The position numbers were made by a program, and so were the translations under genes. The notes beneath the pieces are model-generated. The model was not told where the DNA came from, did no database searches, and saw only the letters and a program-made list of their open reading frames with translations. Positions 23,276 to 33,953 of a stretch of DNA of 64,000 bases are shown in pieces. Numbering within the stretch: the first letter of the stretch is position 1; the number at the start of each line of letters is the position of its first letter. The DNA comes from Ophiocordyceps camponoti-saundersi (nom. inval.) (Eukaryota; Ascomycota; Sordariomycetes; Hypocreales; Ophiocordycipitaceae): contig PDHQ01000104.1 of the NCBI GenBank assembly GCA_003339415.1, positions 49,386 through 113,385 of the forward strand, in the 5' to 3' direction.

Positions 23276-24242
23276 GCTGAGGGAAATGCATGAAAGTATC
23301 GGGTTAAGGTTGGCATATACCGTCACTTTTCTTGCAAAACTTGTCTTGCATGGCAAACTACTACACCGAGCAGGCATCATCCATCCATCTATCCATGCCA
23401 CCTATCTACCTACCTCTCTACCTTTTTTTCTTCTACGTCTGTCAACATACGATGATGAAACCTTGTACATACATAGAGAAAAGAATGACGATGTGAATAC
23501 TCGTATGTTTGTACATGTGTACATCTATATTCACATGAGGAATAGACCCATGAGGACATGACTTGTGTGAACATGCAGATCCATGGGGACTAGACTGGCA
23601 CCTGTGGCACAATGTCTTTGTTCATTGAAGAAGTCTCTGTCATTGCTTAACGACTGCTTGCAGAATCACTACCCGTACGGACCAGGCTTGACTGCTTAGT
23701 CGCCTGAGCCTTGTCCATACGGGTATTGATCTGATATGAAAGCTTGCCCATACGTTGAGAGTGCCTAACGTACATGTATATATATATGTATATGTATGTC
23801 TTGCAACACTGACCCATCTACTTCCATGCAAACACATGCATATGTATGTACGGAGTAGCTTCCTTGGATACATACATATATCCCGCCCGTATCATCGCGA
23901 AACTCCGTTCATAGGCGAAGAGAGAGGCTGGGAAGATGCGAGGACAACTGCTTACATGGATGTTCTAGAAGAGGCATTTGTTGATATTGGGTTCGTGGCG
24001 CCATCCCAAGGTTCTCGGGGTGGAAAGAATTTGGCTGTGCAGCGCCGACAAAGAGATAGGCTGTGGCTTCGTGAAAACATTGAGGTTATCGGTTCTCGGC
24101 TCCTCCCATTCATACATGCATGTCCGTAGTATGTAGATACTCCTATGGGCGCCCCCCTACCTTGTATGTAATACCGTGTAATCCTACTAACTCTAGGTAC
24201 CTACCCAGGAAGGTGGTGGGTAGGCCGCAGCTCTCTCTGTTC

Positions 24243-24290
<48 letters not shown>

Positions 24291-24601
24291 GTCCACTCCA
24301 ATCCTCCCCCCCCCCCTTCTCTCTCTCTCTCTCTCCCATCACCACCCCCCTCTCTCCATCCCACACACACACTCTCTCTCTACATATATATAGTTATCCC
24401 CCTTCCCCCCCCTTTCTCTCTCTCTTCTCCATCTTCTTTTCATACTTTTCCCTTGCTCTGCTTCTTCTTCTACTTTTCCCTTCTTTTTCTTCTTCTTCTG
24501 TGCGCCTTCACTTCTCTCTCATTCTACTCTCTATCGAAGCACATCGTCGACGGATACTCATTTCCTTTGTCCATCCTAACGAAGAAAAAAAGACGACCAA
24601 G
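23276..24601. other. Intergenic, INO4-type gene promoter and leader
   Basis: About 1.3 kb with no gene. Contains ATGTATGT-type repeats (23770-23860), short TACCTACC motifs (23400-23420), a CT dinucleotide run (24247-24288), C tracts (24307-24319, 24400-24412) and a pyrimidine-rich stretch up to the start codon of the bHLH gene. Confidence 0.6.
24247..24288. repeat. CT dinucleotide repeat
   Basis: About 20 copies of CT in the leader/promoter of the plus-strand bHLH gene, followed by further CT runs at 24320-24335 and 24372-24380. Confidence 0.9.
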
Positions 24602-25139
24602 ATGTCTTCGTGCAATCATCAGCACGCCACGGGAGAAGTAGACGAGAAGCCGCGATTGACCGAGCTCGAGAAGAAGCAGAACCACATCGCATCAGGTCGG
24701 TTGTCAATCTCCCAAGCCATTCTATCCCCTTCTTTTTCCCCCCACCAGCGCCGTTGCACTTCTTCCTTTTTTTGGGGGGGTCACCAAGCGTTGTAACTAG
24801 TATCATCCATCGCTAACACGACTTGCGGCGGGGTCGCCAGAGCACAAGCGTCGGCAAGCCATCCGAGACGGCTTCGACAGACTGGCCGGACTCGTTCCCG
24901 GCATGGAGGGACAAGGCCGCTCCGAGGCCGTCGTGCTCAATGAGACGGTCAAATTCATGCACGAGCAGCTTGATGACCGCCGCAATTTGGTCGCCGCCGT
25001 GGAAAGCTCTGGCGGCAAGGTCAATGAAAGGATGAAGAGGTAAGTTTGTCGGCTTTGTGCGCGGCGGCTTTCTTGCTACATAGGTAGACTGACCGCCGAT
25101 AGCCGCATGTTCATCATCGATGAGGCTCCTCTTCTCTAG
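24602..25139 (+). CDS. INO4: INO4-type bHLH transcription factor
   Basis: Exons 24602-24695, 24841-25039 and 25103-25139 give 109 residues. The bHLH domain spans both long exons: the basic region EKKQNHIASEHKRRQAIRDG, then helix 1 FDRLAGLVPG, a loop, and helix 2 SEAVVLNETVKFMHEQLDD. The His/Glu/Arg pattern HIASEHKRR predicts E-box (CACGTG/CATGTG) binding. Yeast Ino4 pairs with Ino2 to activate phospholipid synthesis genes; the partner and targets here are inferred only from the family. The third exon is tiny (37 nt) and encodes RMFIIDEAPLL before the stop. The intron before exon 2 has a GCTAAC branch site. A longer isoform reading past exon 2 is possible. Confidence 0.82.
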
Positions 25140-25512
25140 AGGAGGCGACACGGAATAAGCCGGGTGTCTAACCAGTCTGTCCCCCCGGTCTCCCACTCAT
25201 CATCTGCTAATGCTAATATGACTTATTTCACGCTTCAAAGGTATACGTTTTGGCATGGGTTCTTGGGGGGAAGAGGGTGAGAGCATCAAGATGACTGTCT
25301 ACCAGCGAATCAGTATGAGATGGATGCGAGTTGAATTAACATCACAGCAGACTAGGTAGGCGGCTTAATCTTAGCAGTGGCGCGACGCTGCCTCTGCATT
25401 TCCGTGACTCTATTTGATATCAGTGCTAGGTGTGCTTACTAGTATGTAGAGCTAATGTGGTTCAGAAGCCGGTTGCTTCTTATAAAGCCTCAGAGAATTG
25501 CCCGAAAGCGTG
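25140..25512. other. Convergent 3' region
   Basis: About 370 bases between the bHLH gene and mitochondrial ThrRS, both ending here. Nothing notable. Confidence 0.5.
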
Positions 25513-26970
25513 TCACTTGAACAATTCTACCTGACGGCGCATCCAGTCACGCAGCTCCCCGGGACTCCACGCCTTCCTGTGTAAACTGACTTGCTTGTTC
25601 TCGGCTTCCTGTTCTCCCACGAGCAATATCATGCCGTAACTCTTCTCTATCGCGTCTCTTTTCTTGGCGCCCAACGGCCTCGAGGTAGCGTCCACGTCTA
25701 CGGTGACATCAGTGAGACGGGCCGTAAGACCAGCCAGTGACTCGGGCATCATGTCGCCCTGGCTTCCGACGAGCAAGTCGCGGACCTCTTCGGCCCACTC
25801 TACGATGGGCGTCGTGTTGTTGACTGTCAAGATGATGGCCTGTCTGGGGTTCAGCCAGAAAGGCCACTTTCCGTTATTCGACTCGATGAGTAGAGCCATG
25901 AGCCGCTCTACTGACCCAAGCACGGCCCGGTGAATCATGACGGGTGTCACGGGGCCGAATTTGGCCGTCAGCTCGGAGACCTTGGCGACCTCGCCTCTGG
26001 CTTCTTGCTCCGGAGCCGGGGCTTGGTATTCGAGTTCGAAGCGCTTGGGCAGCTGGAAGTCGAGCTGGATCGTGGCCGTCTGGTGCTCCTTTCCGGTTGG
26101 ATCCGTCAAGATGATGTCAATCTTGGGTCCGTAGAAGGCGCCCTGTCCCTCGTCGACAGTCCAGTCCATGCCCGATGCTTCGAGTGCTCCCCTCAGGTGG
26201 TGCTCGGCTCGCGCCCATTCGTCTTCGGTGCCGATGTAGTGCTCGGCCGGCCGAGTCGAGAGCACGAGCCGGTAGCCCGCACCGAGTTGCAGCACGCCGT
26301 ATACGGTCCTGACAAAGTCCAGCGTTTTCTTGATCTCGTCTCCGACCTGGCAAGGGCGGCAGAAAATATGGCCATCGTCCTGGTGGAAGCGTCGCACACG
26401 CGTCAGTCCGGATAAGGCACCGGACACCTCGTTTCTGTGCAGGGGGCTAAAGTCGGCGTATCGCACGGGAAGATCCCTGTAGCTGCGTAGCTTGGACTTG
26501 AAGATGAGGCAATGACCCGGACAGTTCATGGGCTTCAGTCCGTACTCGTCTTCCGTCTCGTCTTTGTCCTTGCTTCTGTTTCCCTTGACGGCATACATGT
26601 CGTCGCAGTAGTTTTGCAGGTGGCCCGATTTGGCCCATAGCGAGCTTTTGTACATGGTTGGGGTGATGACTTCGTCGTAGCCGAACAGGACGTACAGCTT
26701 GCGTAGAAAATCGACGAGACGATTGAAGACGCGCGTGCCGTTGGGGAGAAATATGGGTGAGCCGGGGCTGTAGACGGAGTTGATGAAGAGCTCCTGTTGC
26801 AGCCCGAGACTGCGATGATCCGGCGGCTGCTCCGCCTTCTTTTGACCCTTGTGCTCTACATTCTTAGAAGAGGAACGGGGGACTGATGCGGAACGCTTTG
26901 CAGATACTGGCCGAGCAGAGAGGAGAGCTCTCATGGCCGCCTGCGGCCGACGAGAGCATTGAAGAAGCAT
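25513..26970 (-). CDS. MST1: Mitochondrial threonyl-tRNA synthetase
   Basis: Charges mitochondrial tRNA-Thr. Single exon, 485 residues, class II synthetase. The N-terminus is basic (MLLQCSRRPQAAMRALLSAR), a mitochondrial targeting sequence. No N-terminal editing domain is present; the protein goes straight to the catalytic core from HRSLGLQQELF, as in yeast Mst1 and unlike cytosolic ThrRS. Motif 1 region: RVFNRLVDFLRKLY. Zinc-binding residues: Cys in LKPMNCPGHC, His in FHQDDGHIFC, and His in MIHRAVLGSVERLMALLIE (also motif 3). Motif 2: RNEVSGALSGLTRVRRFHQD. The C-terminal anticodon-binding domain ends at RRQVELFK. It is divergent from the Kap120-like importin. Confidence 0.96.
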   Translation of the reverse strand: MLLQCSRRPQAAMRALLSARPVSAKRSASVPRSSSKNVEHKGQKKAEQPPDHRSLGLQQELFINSVYSPGSPIFLPNGTRVFNRLVDFLRKLYVLFGYDEVITPTMYKSSLWAKSGHLQNYCDDMYAVKGNRSKDKDETEDEYGLKPMNCPGHCLIFKSKLRSYRDLPVRYADFSPLHRNEVSGALSGLTRVRRFHQDDGHIFCRPCQVGDEIKKTLDFVRTVYGVLQLGAGYRLVLSTRPAEHYIGTEDEWARAEHHLRGALEASGMDWTVDEGQGAFYGPKIDIILTDPTGKEHQTATIQLDFQLPKRFELEYQAPAPEQEARGEVAKVSELTAKFGPVTPVMIHRAVLGSVERLMALLIESNNGKWPFWLNPRQAIILTVNNTTPIVEWAEEVRDLLVGSQGDMMPESLAGLTARLTDVTVDVDATSRPLGAKKRDAIEKSYGMILLVGEQEAENKQVSLHRKAWSPGELRDWMRRQVELFK

Positions 26971-27441
26971 CGTTCAATCTGATGGCTGTTTTGTTTACAA
27001 CTCGGCGGCTGATATAGCATGATTATTTTTTCTTGTTTCGCGGTAATGTCACAGCGATAAGCGGCACGGTAGATGAACTCACGGGCTCACCTATCCCCTT
27101 CTCCTTGATGCCATATGCTGTGTCTTCTGTCAATTACAAGTTCATCGGCATCGTCATCGTGATTGGCTGGTGGTTGGCGTTGCTGTTGATATCCGTATTC
27201 GTATTAGACCCCGATAACACAAGCGCTTATCGCGTTTGTCGCGAATCACTCTCCGGCTACTGCAGATCGTCGTCTGCCCCTCCATCTCGTCAGTCGTTTG
27301 AAGCTCTGCTCCCCTCCAAACCCCCGCCTCCCCCGGCCCTTCTCTGTGCCTCTCGCCCTCTCTTTCCGTCTCTCGCGATACCATGGTAATCAGAGGCCGG
27401 TCGTGAATCATTTTCTGATGCCCTAGTCACGTTTCTTTAAC
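26971..27441. promoter_or_regulatory. Bidirectional promoter MST1/KAP120 with CCAAT box
   Basis: 471 bp between the two divergent starts. TGATTGG at 27160-27166 is an inverted CCAATCA box, about 190 bp upstream of the mitochondrial ThrRS start and 275 bp from the importin start. No other clear element. Confidence 0.45.
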
Positions 27442-30400
27442 ATGAGCTTCGCCATCGAGGTATCCGGCGAGGCGAGCCCTCTGACCTTCGATACGCTATG
27501 CCGCACACTACAGGCGGCCACCGCCCATGATGACCTTCAACGCCAGGCGGCAGGCAAGCAGCTCGCTTCCTGGGAAGAGAGCCCGGGCTACTACCTGTCT
27601 TTGCAGGTTCTACAGGCCTCCATCCAACCCACTGGTCTCGCAAGCTGATCTTGGTCACTGCAGTCCGTCTTCCTCGACAAGACGCTACCGACCGACGTGC
27701 GCCTCCTAGCCGTGATTCAGCTGAAGAACGGCATCGAAAAGTACTGGCGTCTTTCTGTTCGCGCAAAAGAAAGCATCAAACAAGACGAAAAGATTCATAT
27801 CCGCTCGCGATTGTTCCAGGGCACCATCGACGAGCCGGAAAAGACGTTGGCGTTGCACAATGCGCTCGTCATTGCCAAGGTCGTCAGGATCGATTATCCC
27901 AACGAGTGGCCCGATTCTCTGCCCAAAATCATCGACCTGCTACGATCTTTCAAGGACAGCCATGAGCAGCACCTCCAAGGCACCCTGCAGATCCTCCTGC
28001 GGGTGACCAAAGAGCTCAGCTCGGCGCGCCTCAAACGGTCGCAGACTGCGTTGCAGCGAGTTACGCCCGAGATTGTCTACATCCTGACCGAGATTTACTC
28101 GTCAAGATCGGCCCGGTGGACGGCCATCTTGACTTCAGGTCAGGGATCCGAGGCCGACGCGAACCTGGCCATGCTCAATAGTCTCCTGTCCCTGAGGCTG
28201 CTGAGACGGCTCATCATCAGCGGCTACGAGTCGCCTTACACCGACAAGACTGTGGAGCAATTTTGGAGCTCGTCGCAGGATCAGTTCGGCCAGCTCCTTA
28301 CTCTCGTCAACGGAACCCCGTCGACGGTGCCGATTTGCTACCACGCCGTTATCGGCAAGCACCTGCTTCAGTTCACCAAGCTCCACGTCGACATGGCAAT
28401 GGCGCATTCCATCAGCTTCACTATCCTCCCCAACACCCTGGCCCTCGTGCACGGCTATTGGGGTCTCGTGTCCAAGTTTGCACAAGTCTTTGACAGTTCC
28501 GACGGCATCCGACAAGGCTCGGCAGATCCTGGTTCGGCAAAGGCCAAGGTCGAAGGCCCTCTGCTTGAGAGACTCGCGCTGAGGGGCCTCTTACTGCTGC
28601 GGGCGAGTGTGAGGATCGCATATTGTCCCCCGCAGACATTCAAGTATCGCACGCCTGAAGGCAAGATCCAGCAGAAAGAAGCCGGAATTTTCATAAAGAC
28701 GAAGCTGCTCGAGAACAGTTTCGTCATTCAGGTAGTCAACTGTCTCATCACTCACCTCTTCTCCTTTCGCAGATCCGATCTGGAAGCCTGGGAGGAGGAT
28801 CCGGAGGAATGGGAGCATCAGGAGCAGAACGAGGGTAACGCGTACGAGTGGGAAGTGCGGCCGTGCGCCGAGAAACTGTTCCTTGACCTGCTCACCAACT
28901 ACAAACAACTTCTCGTACCGCCTCTGCTGTCGTACTTTGAAACGGCGCAGGGCCCGCAGGCGGAGATGGCTACCAAGGAGGCCGTCTATACAGCCATGGG
29001 CCTTTCAGCCGCGCACGTCGCCCAAGTGTTCGACTTTGGTGCCGTCTTGGCGTCGACGCTCGTCAACGACGCCCAACAACAGGGCCCTCTGTACAAGGTG
29101 CTGAGACGAAGGATCGCGATTCTCATCAGCCAATGGGCCCCTGTAGGACTATCGGACGACGCGCGGTCCCTCATCTACCAGATATTCAGGCACTTTCTGA
29201 ACCCGAGCGACGAGAGCAACGATCTGGTGGTGAGAATCACGGCGGCGAGACAGCTGCGATGGATCGTGGACGACATCGACTTTAGCATCGAAGCATTTTT
29301 GCCTCACGCGTCCGAGGTTCTCACGCAAACGTTGCAGCTGATGAAGACGGTCGAGGTTGACGAGACGAAGCTGGCCATCCTCGAGTCGGTGCGGATCCTG
29401 GTAACGCGGTTGGATCATCACGTGGCGCAGTTTGGCGACCAGATCATGTCTGCCCTGCCGAGTATCTGGGAACGGACCGGGACGGACGAGTACATGATCA
29501 AGCAGGCCGTCATCGCCATCCTGACGGCGCTTGCCATGAGCATGGGGAGCGACGCCCAGCGATACCACGGCTTCATGGTGCCTCTACTGCTCGACGCGGC
29601 CAGGCCCGGGTCTGACATGCACATTCACCTCATAGACGAGGCTCTCGAGTTGTGGAACGCGATCCTGATCCAGTGCGGCGAGCCGTTGGGGCCGGACGTG
29701 GTCGGCCTCGCAGAGCTGGCGCTACCGCTGCTGGAGTACCAGTCGGAAACGGCCTCGCAGGCGCTGAACGTGGTGGAGTCGTACATCGTCATGACGCCGA
29801 AAGCGATGCTAGAGGAAGGGGTGCGACGGAAGACGCTGTCGGCGCTTGCCCTTACGCTCAGTTCCAAGAGCCGGGAGCTGGTCCGGGCCGGAGCCGGCTG
29901 TGTCGAGTACCTGATCCGGGCCGCGGCCACGTTGGGCGGCGCTTCGGGCACGTCGGTCATCATAGAGGACATGATAGATACGGGCTTTATGGAAATGATC
30001 CTCTGCAGCCTCAGGGACGCGTGGGAGGCGAGGCAGACGAGCGGGCCGAATAGAAAGATCAGCCGGCTCAACATTATAACCGAGGGCGACTACTTGGGCG
30101 TGCTGAGCCGCTTAGCCCTGGCCGAGCCGGCCCCCTTCGTGCAGCTACTGTCAAGAGTCGGCAACCTCGGGGAAGTCTGGGGCTGGCTCTCGTCCGAGTG
30201 GTTCTGGTACATCGACAACGTGGACCAGATCGAGGTGCAGAAGCAATTGCTGCTGGGACTGACGCGACTGTTGGAGGTACCGTCGCCGATGCAGGAGCTG
30301 GTGCTGGGAAAGCTGCAAAACTACTTTGAGATGTGGAACATGTTGCTCGTGGAGTTGCGGGATGACGTTGGCAGCGTCGGTCAGACCGATACACTGCTTC

Positions 30401-30666
30401 AACCCGATGGGGAATCCTACAACGCCGAGTTCGACACGTGCAAGATGGTGGTGGAGCGGCAGTTGAGGCGGAGCGATCCGGTCTACTCGGAGAACGCGCT
30501 GGGCTTCTTCGAGCCCAGGCTGCGCGACTTGATCGCCCGTGTCGGCGGCGAGGCCGTCTTTCAAGAGCAGTGGGCGGTCAACGTCGACAGCGAGGTGCTG
30601 GCTGAGTTTCAGGCTATCCGGAACGGCACTTGGGAAGGATGGGACAGGTTACGGAGGGGAGAATGA
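27442..30666 (+). CDS. KAP120: Importin-beta family karyopherin, Kap120/importin-11 type
   Basis: Nuclear transport receptor that binds Ran-GTP and carries cargo through the nuclear pore; yeast Kap120 transports ribosome-assembly factors. Exons 27442-27606 and 27664-30666 give 1055 residues, the expected size. The importin-beta N-terminal domain is split by the intron: QRQAAGKQLASWEESPGYYL, then SVFLDKTLPTDVRLLAVIQL and KNGIEKYWR, a strong importin-11 signature. The rest is HEAT-repeat-like alpha-helical sequence with an acidic loop (EAWEEDPEEWEHQEQNEG) typical of Kap120. The start has TTAACATG context. The 3' end lies 134 bases from the convergent oxidoreductase gene. Confidence 0.93.
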
Positions 30667-30800
30667 GGGTGAGGAATGTTTGGAGAGAGAGAGATGATGA
30701 GGATGAAAGAGGGCTATGAGAAACGTTGTGTATATGAGTGTGTTACTTGTATATGCAGTTGAACCTCGGCGACGGGGTGAATAGACAGACGACGAGGGAT

Positions 30801-32097
30801 TCAGAGCCTGCTCGCTTCCTCTGGCGAAATGGTGATGACGACCTTGCCCCAAGTACGCCTCGATGCCAAGGCGGTCAAAGCATGCTTGACACTCTCAAGG
30901 CCAACAAAGCGATCATCAGTAAAGACGGACGGTCTGAGCTTCCCCTGAGCGACGAGACGCATGATGCCCTCCCAGACCTTGGGCACCAACTCAGGCTCAT
31001 TGACGGCATAGGCGCCCCAGAAGATGCCTACGACGGCAATGTTCTTGAGCAACACCTTGTTCAAGGCCATCTTCTCGATGGTGCCGGCCGCGAATCCGAC
31101 GACCAGGATCCTGCCGTTCCAGGCCGTGCACTTGGTCGAGCTGTCGACTAGGCCGACGGGATCGAAGACGACGTCTACGCCTCGAGATCGTGGTGTCAGA
31201 GCCTTGATTTTCGAAGGCCAGGCTGGGTCGGTGTAGGAGACGACGTGGTCTGCGCCGTAGGATCGGGCGATGGAGAGCTTTTGATCTGTTGAGGCGGTTG
31301 CTATCACCGTTGCGCCCAGTGCTTTTGCCACTATATTTATCATATACTTGAATAAAACGATTCATGACCAATTAGGGACATGTAAGAAAAAAAAACACTC
31401 ACCTTGGATGGCTGCTAGACCTACGCCTCCCGCCCCGGCGTGAACCAGCACCCAATCGGCCGCCACCAGGCCGGCCCTCACGACCAGAGCGGTATAGCTG
31501 GTGGGAGCGGTGATGTACAGACCTGCCGCCTCGGCGAAGGACCAGGCTTTCGGGACGGGGAGGAGTCCTTCTTCTCGGACGCAGAGCTTGGTTGCGAAGG
31601 AGCCTTGGGACGCGCCGAAGACGGCATCTCCTGGTTGGAAGCGGGAGGATTTGGAGGGTGATTTTAGGATCGTTCCGGCGAATTCTGTGCCTGCGATCCA
31701 GGGGAATGCTATTTTCATCTTAGTAACCTCTTTTTTCTTTCTATCGCCCTTGAAATAGAAGATGATGGGGGGGGAGGGAAAGGGGAAAAGGGAAGTTTTT
31801 TTCGTACGTGGTTGCGTCTGGTATCGGCCTTGGACTTGTAGGATGTCGAAGAAGTTTGCGGCGGCGGCGTGGACTTGGATTAGGTATTCGTTTTGTTTTG
31901 GTGAGGGGTCTGGGAGGGAGGAGACTTTGAGTTCTGACGGTTGCTGTTGTTGTCGTTGATGGTGATGTCGTTGATGGTGATGATGATGGTTAGTTTGGTG
32001 GTGGAAACCAGGATGGGAGGCGGGGGAAAAGGGTTGGACTTGATGGAAACATGTATGTCCATACCTTGACGTATTCGCTGACAACGATTGCGCGCAT
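30801..32097 (-). CDS. NADPH:quinone oxidoreductase, medium-chain dehydrogenase family
   Basis: Zinc-independent quinone reductase-like enzyme reducing quinones or enones with NADPH. Exons 32097-32065, 31943-31808, 31708-31403 and 31330-30801 give 334 residues. N-terminus MRAIVVSEYVK runs into LPDPSPKQNEYLIQVHAAAANFFDIL, then PFPWIAGTEFAGTIL. The Rossmann motif is VLVHAGAGGVGLAAIQVAKALGA, and SYGADHVVSYTDP follows. The zinc-binding cysteines of alcohol dehydrogenases are absent, as expected for the QOR subgroup. Late motif: CTAWNGRILVVGFAAGTIEK. Donors GTATGG, GTACGA and GTGAGT; the long intron 2 contains A and C homopolymers. Exact substrate unknown. Confidence 0.9.
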
Positions 32098-33415
32098 CGT
32101 GACGGAAGAAAAAAAAAATCTACTTGTTCCTTTTTTTTTCCTCCCTTTCTATCACGATCTTTATCTGTTGTGAAAGAGACGAGGCTTTCGATCGCTTCAC
32201 TCTCGGAACCGGAGACGGAGACGGAAGCGGTTCCCGGGCCGAGGTTCGTCTAGCCTGTGTGTGTGTGGGGGGGGAGGGGGGAAGAGAGACAGAGAGACGG
32301 AGACGCAGTACGGATACAGGTATACAGGTCAGCTATGACAGTAAGCTTCTGCCGTATTACGATTAGTATTACTTGAGGTGTAGCGAGTTAAAGGGTCATC
32401 CTCAGGTTAGGAGTAGGGGATCGTAGCGAATCATCGAAGGGGGCATTATAGCTCTCTATGTCCGTAGTAAATGTTGCCATAGGCAGGCACGCACACACAT
32501 ATGTAAGGCCTGCGTCAGTAAAGATAGAGCATATGTAGGTATTTATACGGGCATAAAGCCTACCTCCTTACCTAGGTAGGTAGGCATGTAGGTGAAGCAT
32601 CCGTCCGGGTGCAAATCTTAATTCTTTTAGCATACATACGGATCATCGCCGCTCCTGATAACCCGTTGCCAAATGAACAGCCAGCCTTATGCTTGTGCGA
32701 GTGATGCTCCATCTTCTGGCATACCAGTCACATGACCCGTCGCCTTCTCCACAAATCCCGAGGTCCGGCCCGCGGAGCAGGGTAGGCTGTTAAACACTTG
32801 CAAGTTGCAGCCATCCATCTCAAACGTCAGGAACTCAGGATCGACGAGGTTCCGATGGCCTTCCATTCCATCATCTATATACACCTATAGATGTGTGTGT
32901 GTGTGTGTGTTTTTTTTTTCACTTGGCATCTATCATGTAGCATCTATCAACGTAGGAGACATCGAAACTTGAAGTTGTCACGCCATCAAACACGAAGCCA
33001 TGGTTGGAACCCTCCCGAGCAGTATACGAGTTGTCTGCCACGCTGTTCTAATGATAGTAGCTTCACCTATGCTTGCCTGAAAGTGTATATCGTCATTGTT
33101 TACCTATTGATTTTCAACCATCAATTACGTTGCGTCTATCGTCATCATCACCTTTCTTCTTCTTCTTCTTCTTCTGCTTCTTGCTCCTCTCCTCTGTCGA
33201 TCTCCTCTCCTCTGTCGATGCTACCAATACTTTGAATCAATCATTTAATCAACGTCTCGAAAACTCTATACGTATAAGACAAACCCCGATTCTCTTCTCC
33301 AAGACGTCAAATCCCTAGGTATCTTTATTTTGTCTTTCCATATAAATACATACATCGACTTTCAAGAAACGGAAGACAAGAGCAAAGACACACAGAAGAA
33401 ACAGGGGAGTAAGAA
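32098..33415. other. Gene-poor interval upstream of the secreted protein gene
   Basis: About 1.3 kb without a gene. Holds TACCTAGGTAGGTAGG-type motifs (32570-32586), a GT run (32893-32910), a CTT run (33150-33170) and the TATA box of the secreted protein gene. Confidence 0.6.
33341..33348 (+). promoter_or_regulatory. TATA box of the small secreted protein gene
   Basis: TATAAATA lies 68-75 bases before the ATG at 33416, the right place for a short leader. Strong TATA boxes are more usual at inducible genes than at the housekeeping genes around it. Confidence 0.6.
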
Positions 33416-33837
33416 ATGAAGCTCCTCCCCGCCGCCGCGATATCATTCGCCACCCTCCTCCTCACCGTCGAGGGTAAACGACTCAGACTCTGCAGACAGA
33501 GAAACTTCAAAGGCTGTTCCTACTTTAGCTCGTCCTGGGCGTGCGATACCATGGAAGATGTCATCGGCGTCGGCTCAGGTAAGGGAGAAGACCGATAACC
33601 CCCTCCCCTTCCTCTCATATAAAAGAAGAAGAAGAATGAAAGAGAGAGAGAGAGAGAAGGAGAAACAAGTAATAACCAAGAAATGATATAAAAGTCTTCC
33701 CCGTTCTGTCCGCCAAAGTCGACGACTGGGGATATTGCGAGCTTTTCAGTTCAGACAACTGTGACGGCAATCGTACCAGGTTGGATAGCAACGGGTGGAG
33801 ATCCATGGCTTTTGTACCCATGTCCATCATTTGCTGA
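33416..33837 (+). CDS. Small cysteine-rich secreted protein, crystallin-like, candidate effector
   Basis: Exons 33416-33578 and 33719-33837 give 93 residues. Residues 1-20 form a signal peptide (MKLLPAAAISFATLLLTVEG), leaving about 73 residues with six cysteines (26, 34, 43, 61, 69, 93). Two half-repeats are visible: LRLCRQRNFKGCSYF and WGYCELFSSDNCDGN. This aromatic...F/Y-x-G pattern resembles the Greek-key units of beta/gamma-crystallin-like small secreted proteins in fungi, but the match is by eye. No transmembrane helix or GPI signal; one NRT glycosylation sequon at 72-74. Convergent with the CFEM receptor gene 116 bases downstream. Function unknown; a role in interaction with a host or other microbes, or as a wall/defence protein, is inference. 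Confidence 0.7.
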
Positions 33838-33953
33838 GATTCTTGGGTGACGTGAGAAGGGGAGATGAGGAGGAGGAGAAGAAGAAGAAGAAGAAGATGG
33901 GAGGAGAAGAAAAAAAAAAGGGGATTCACTTCATGTCTTTCCCCCCCCCCCCT

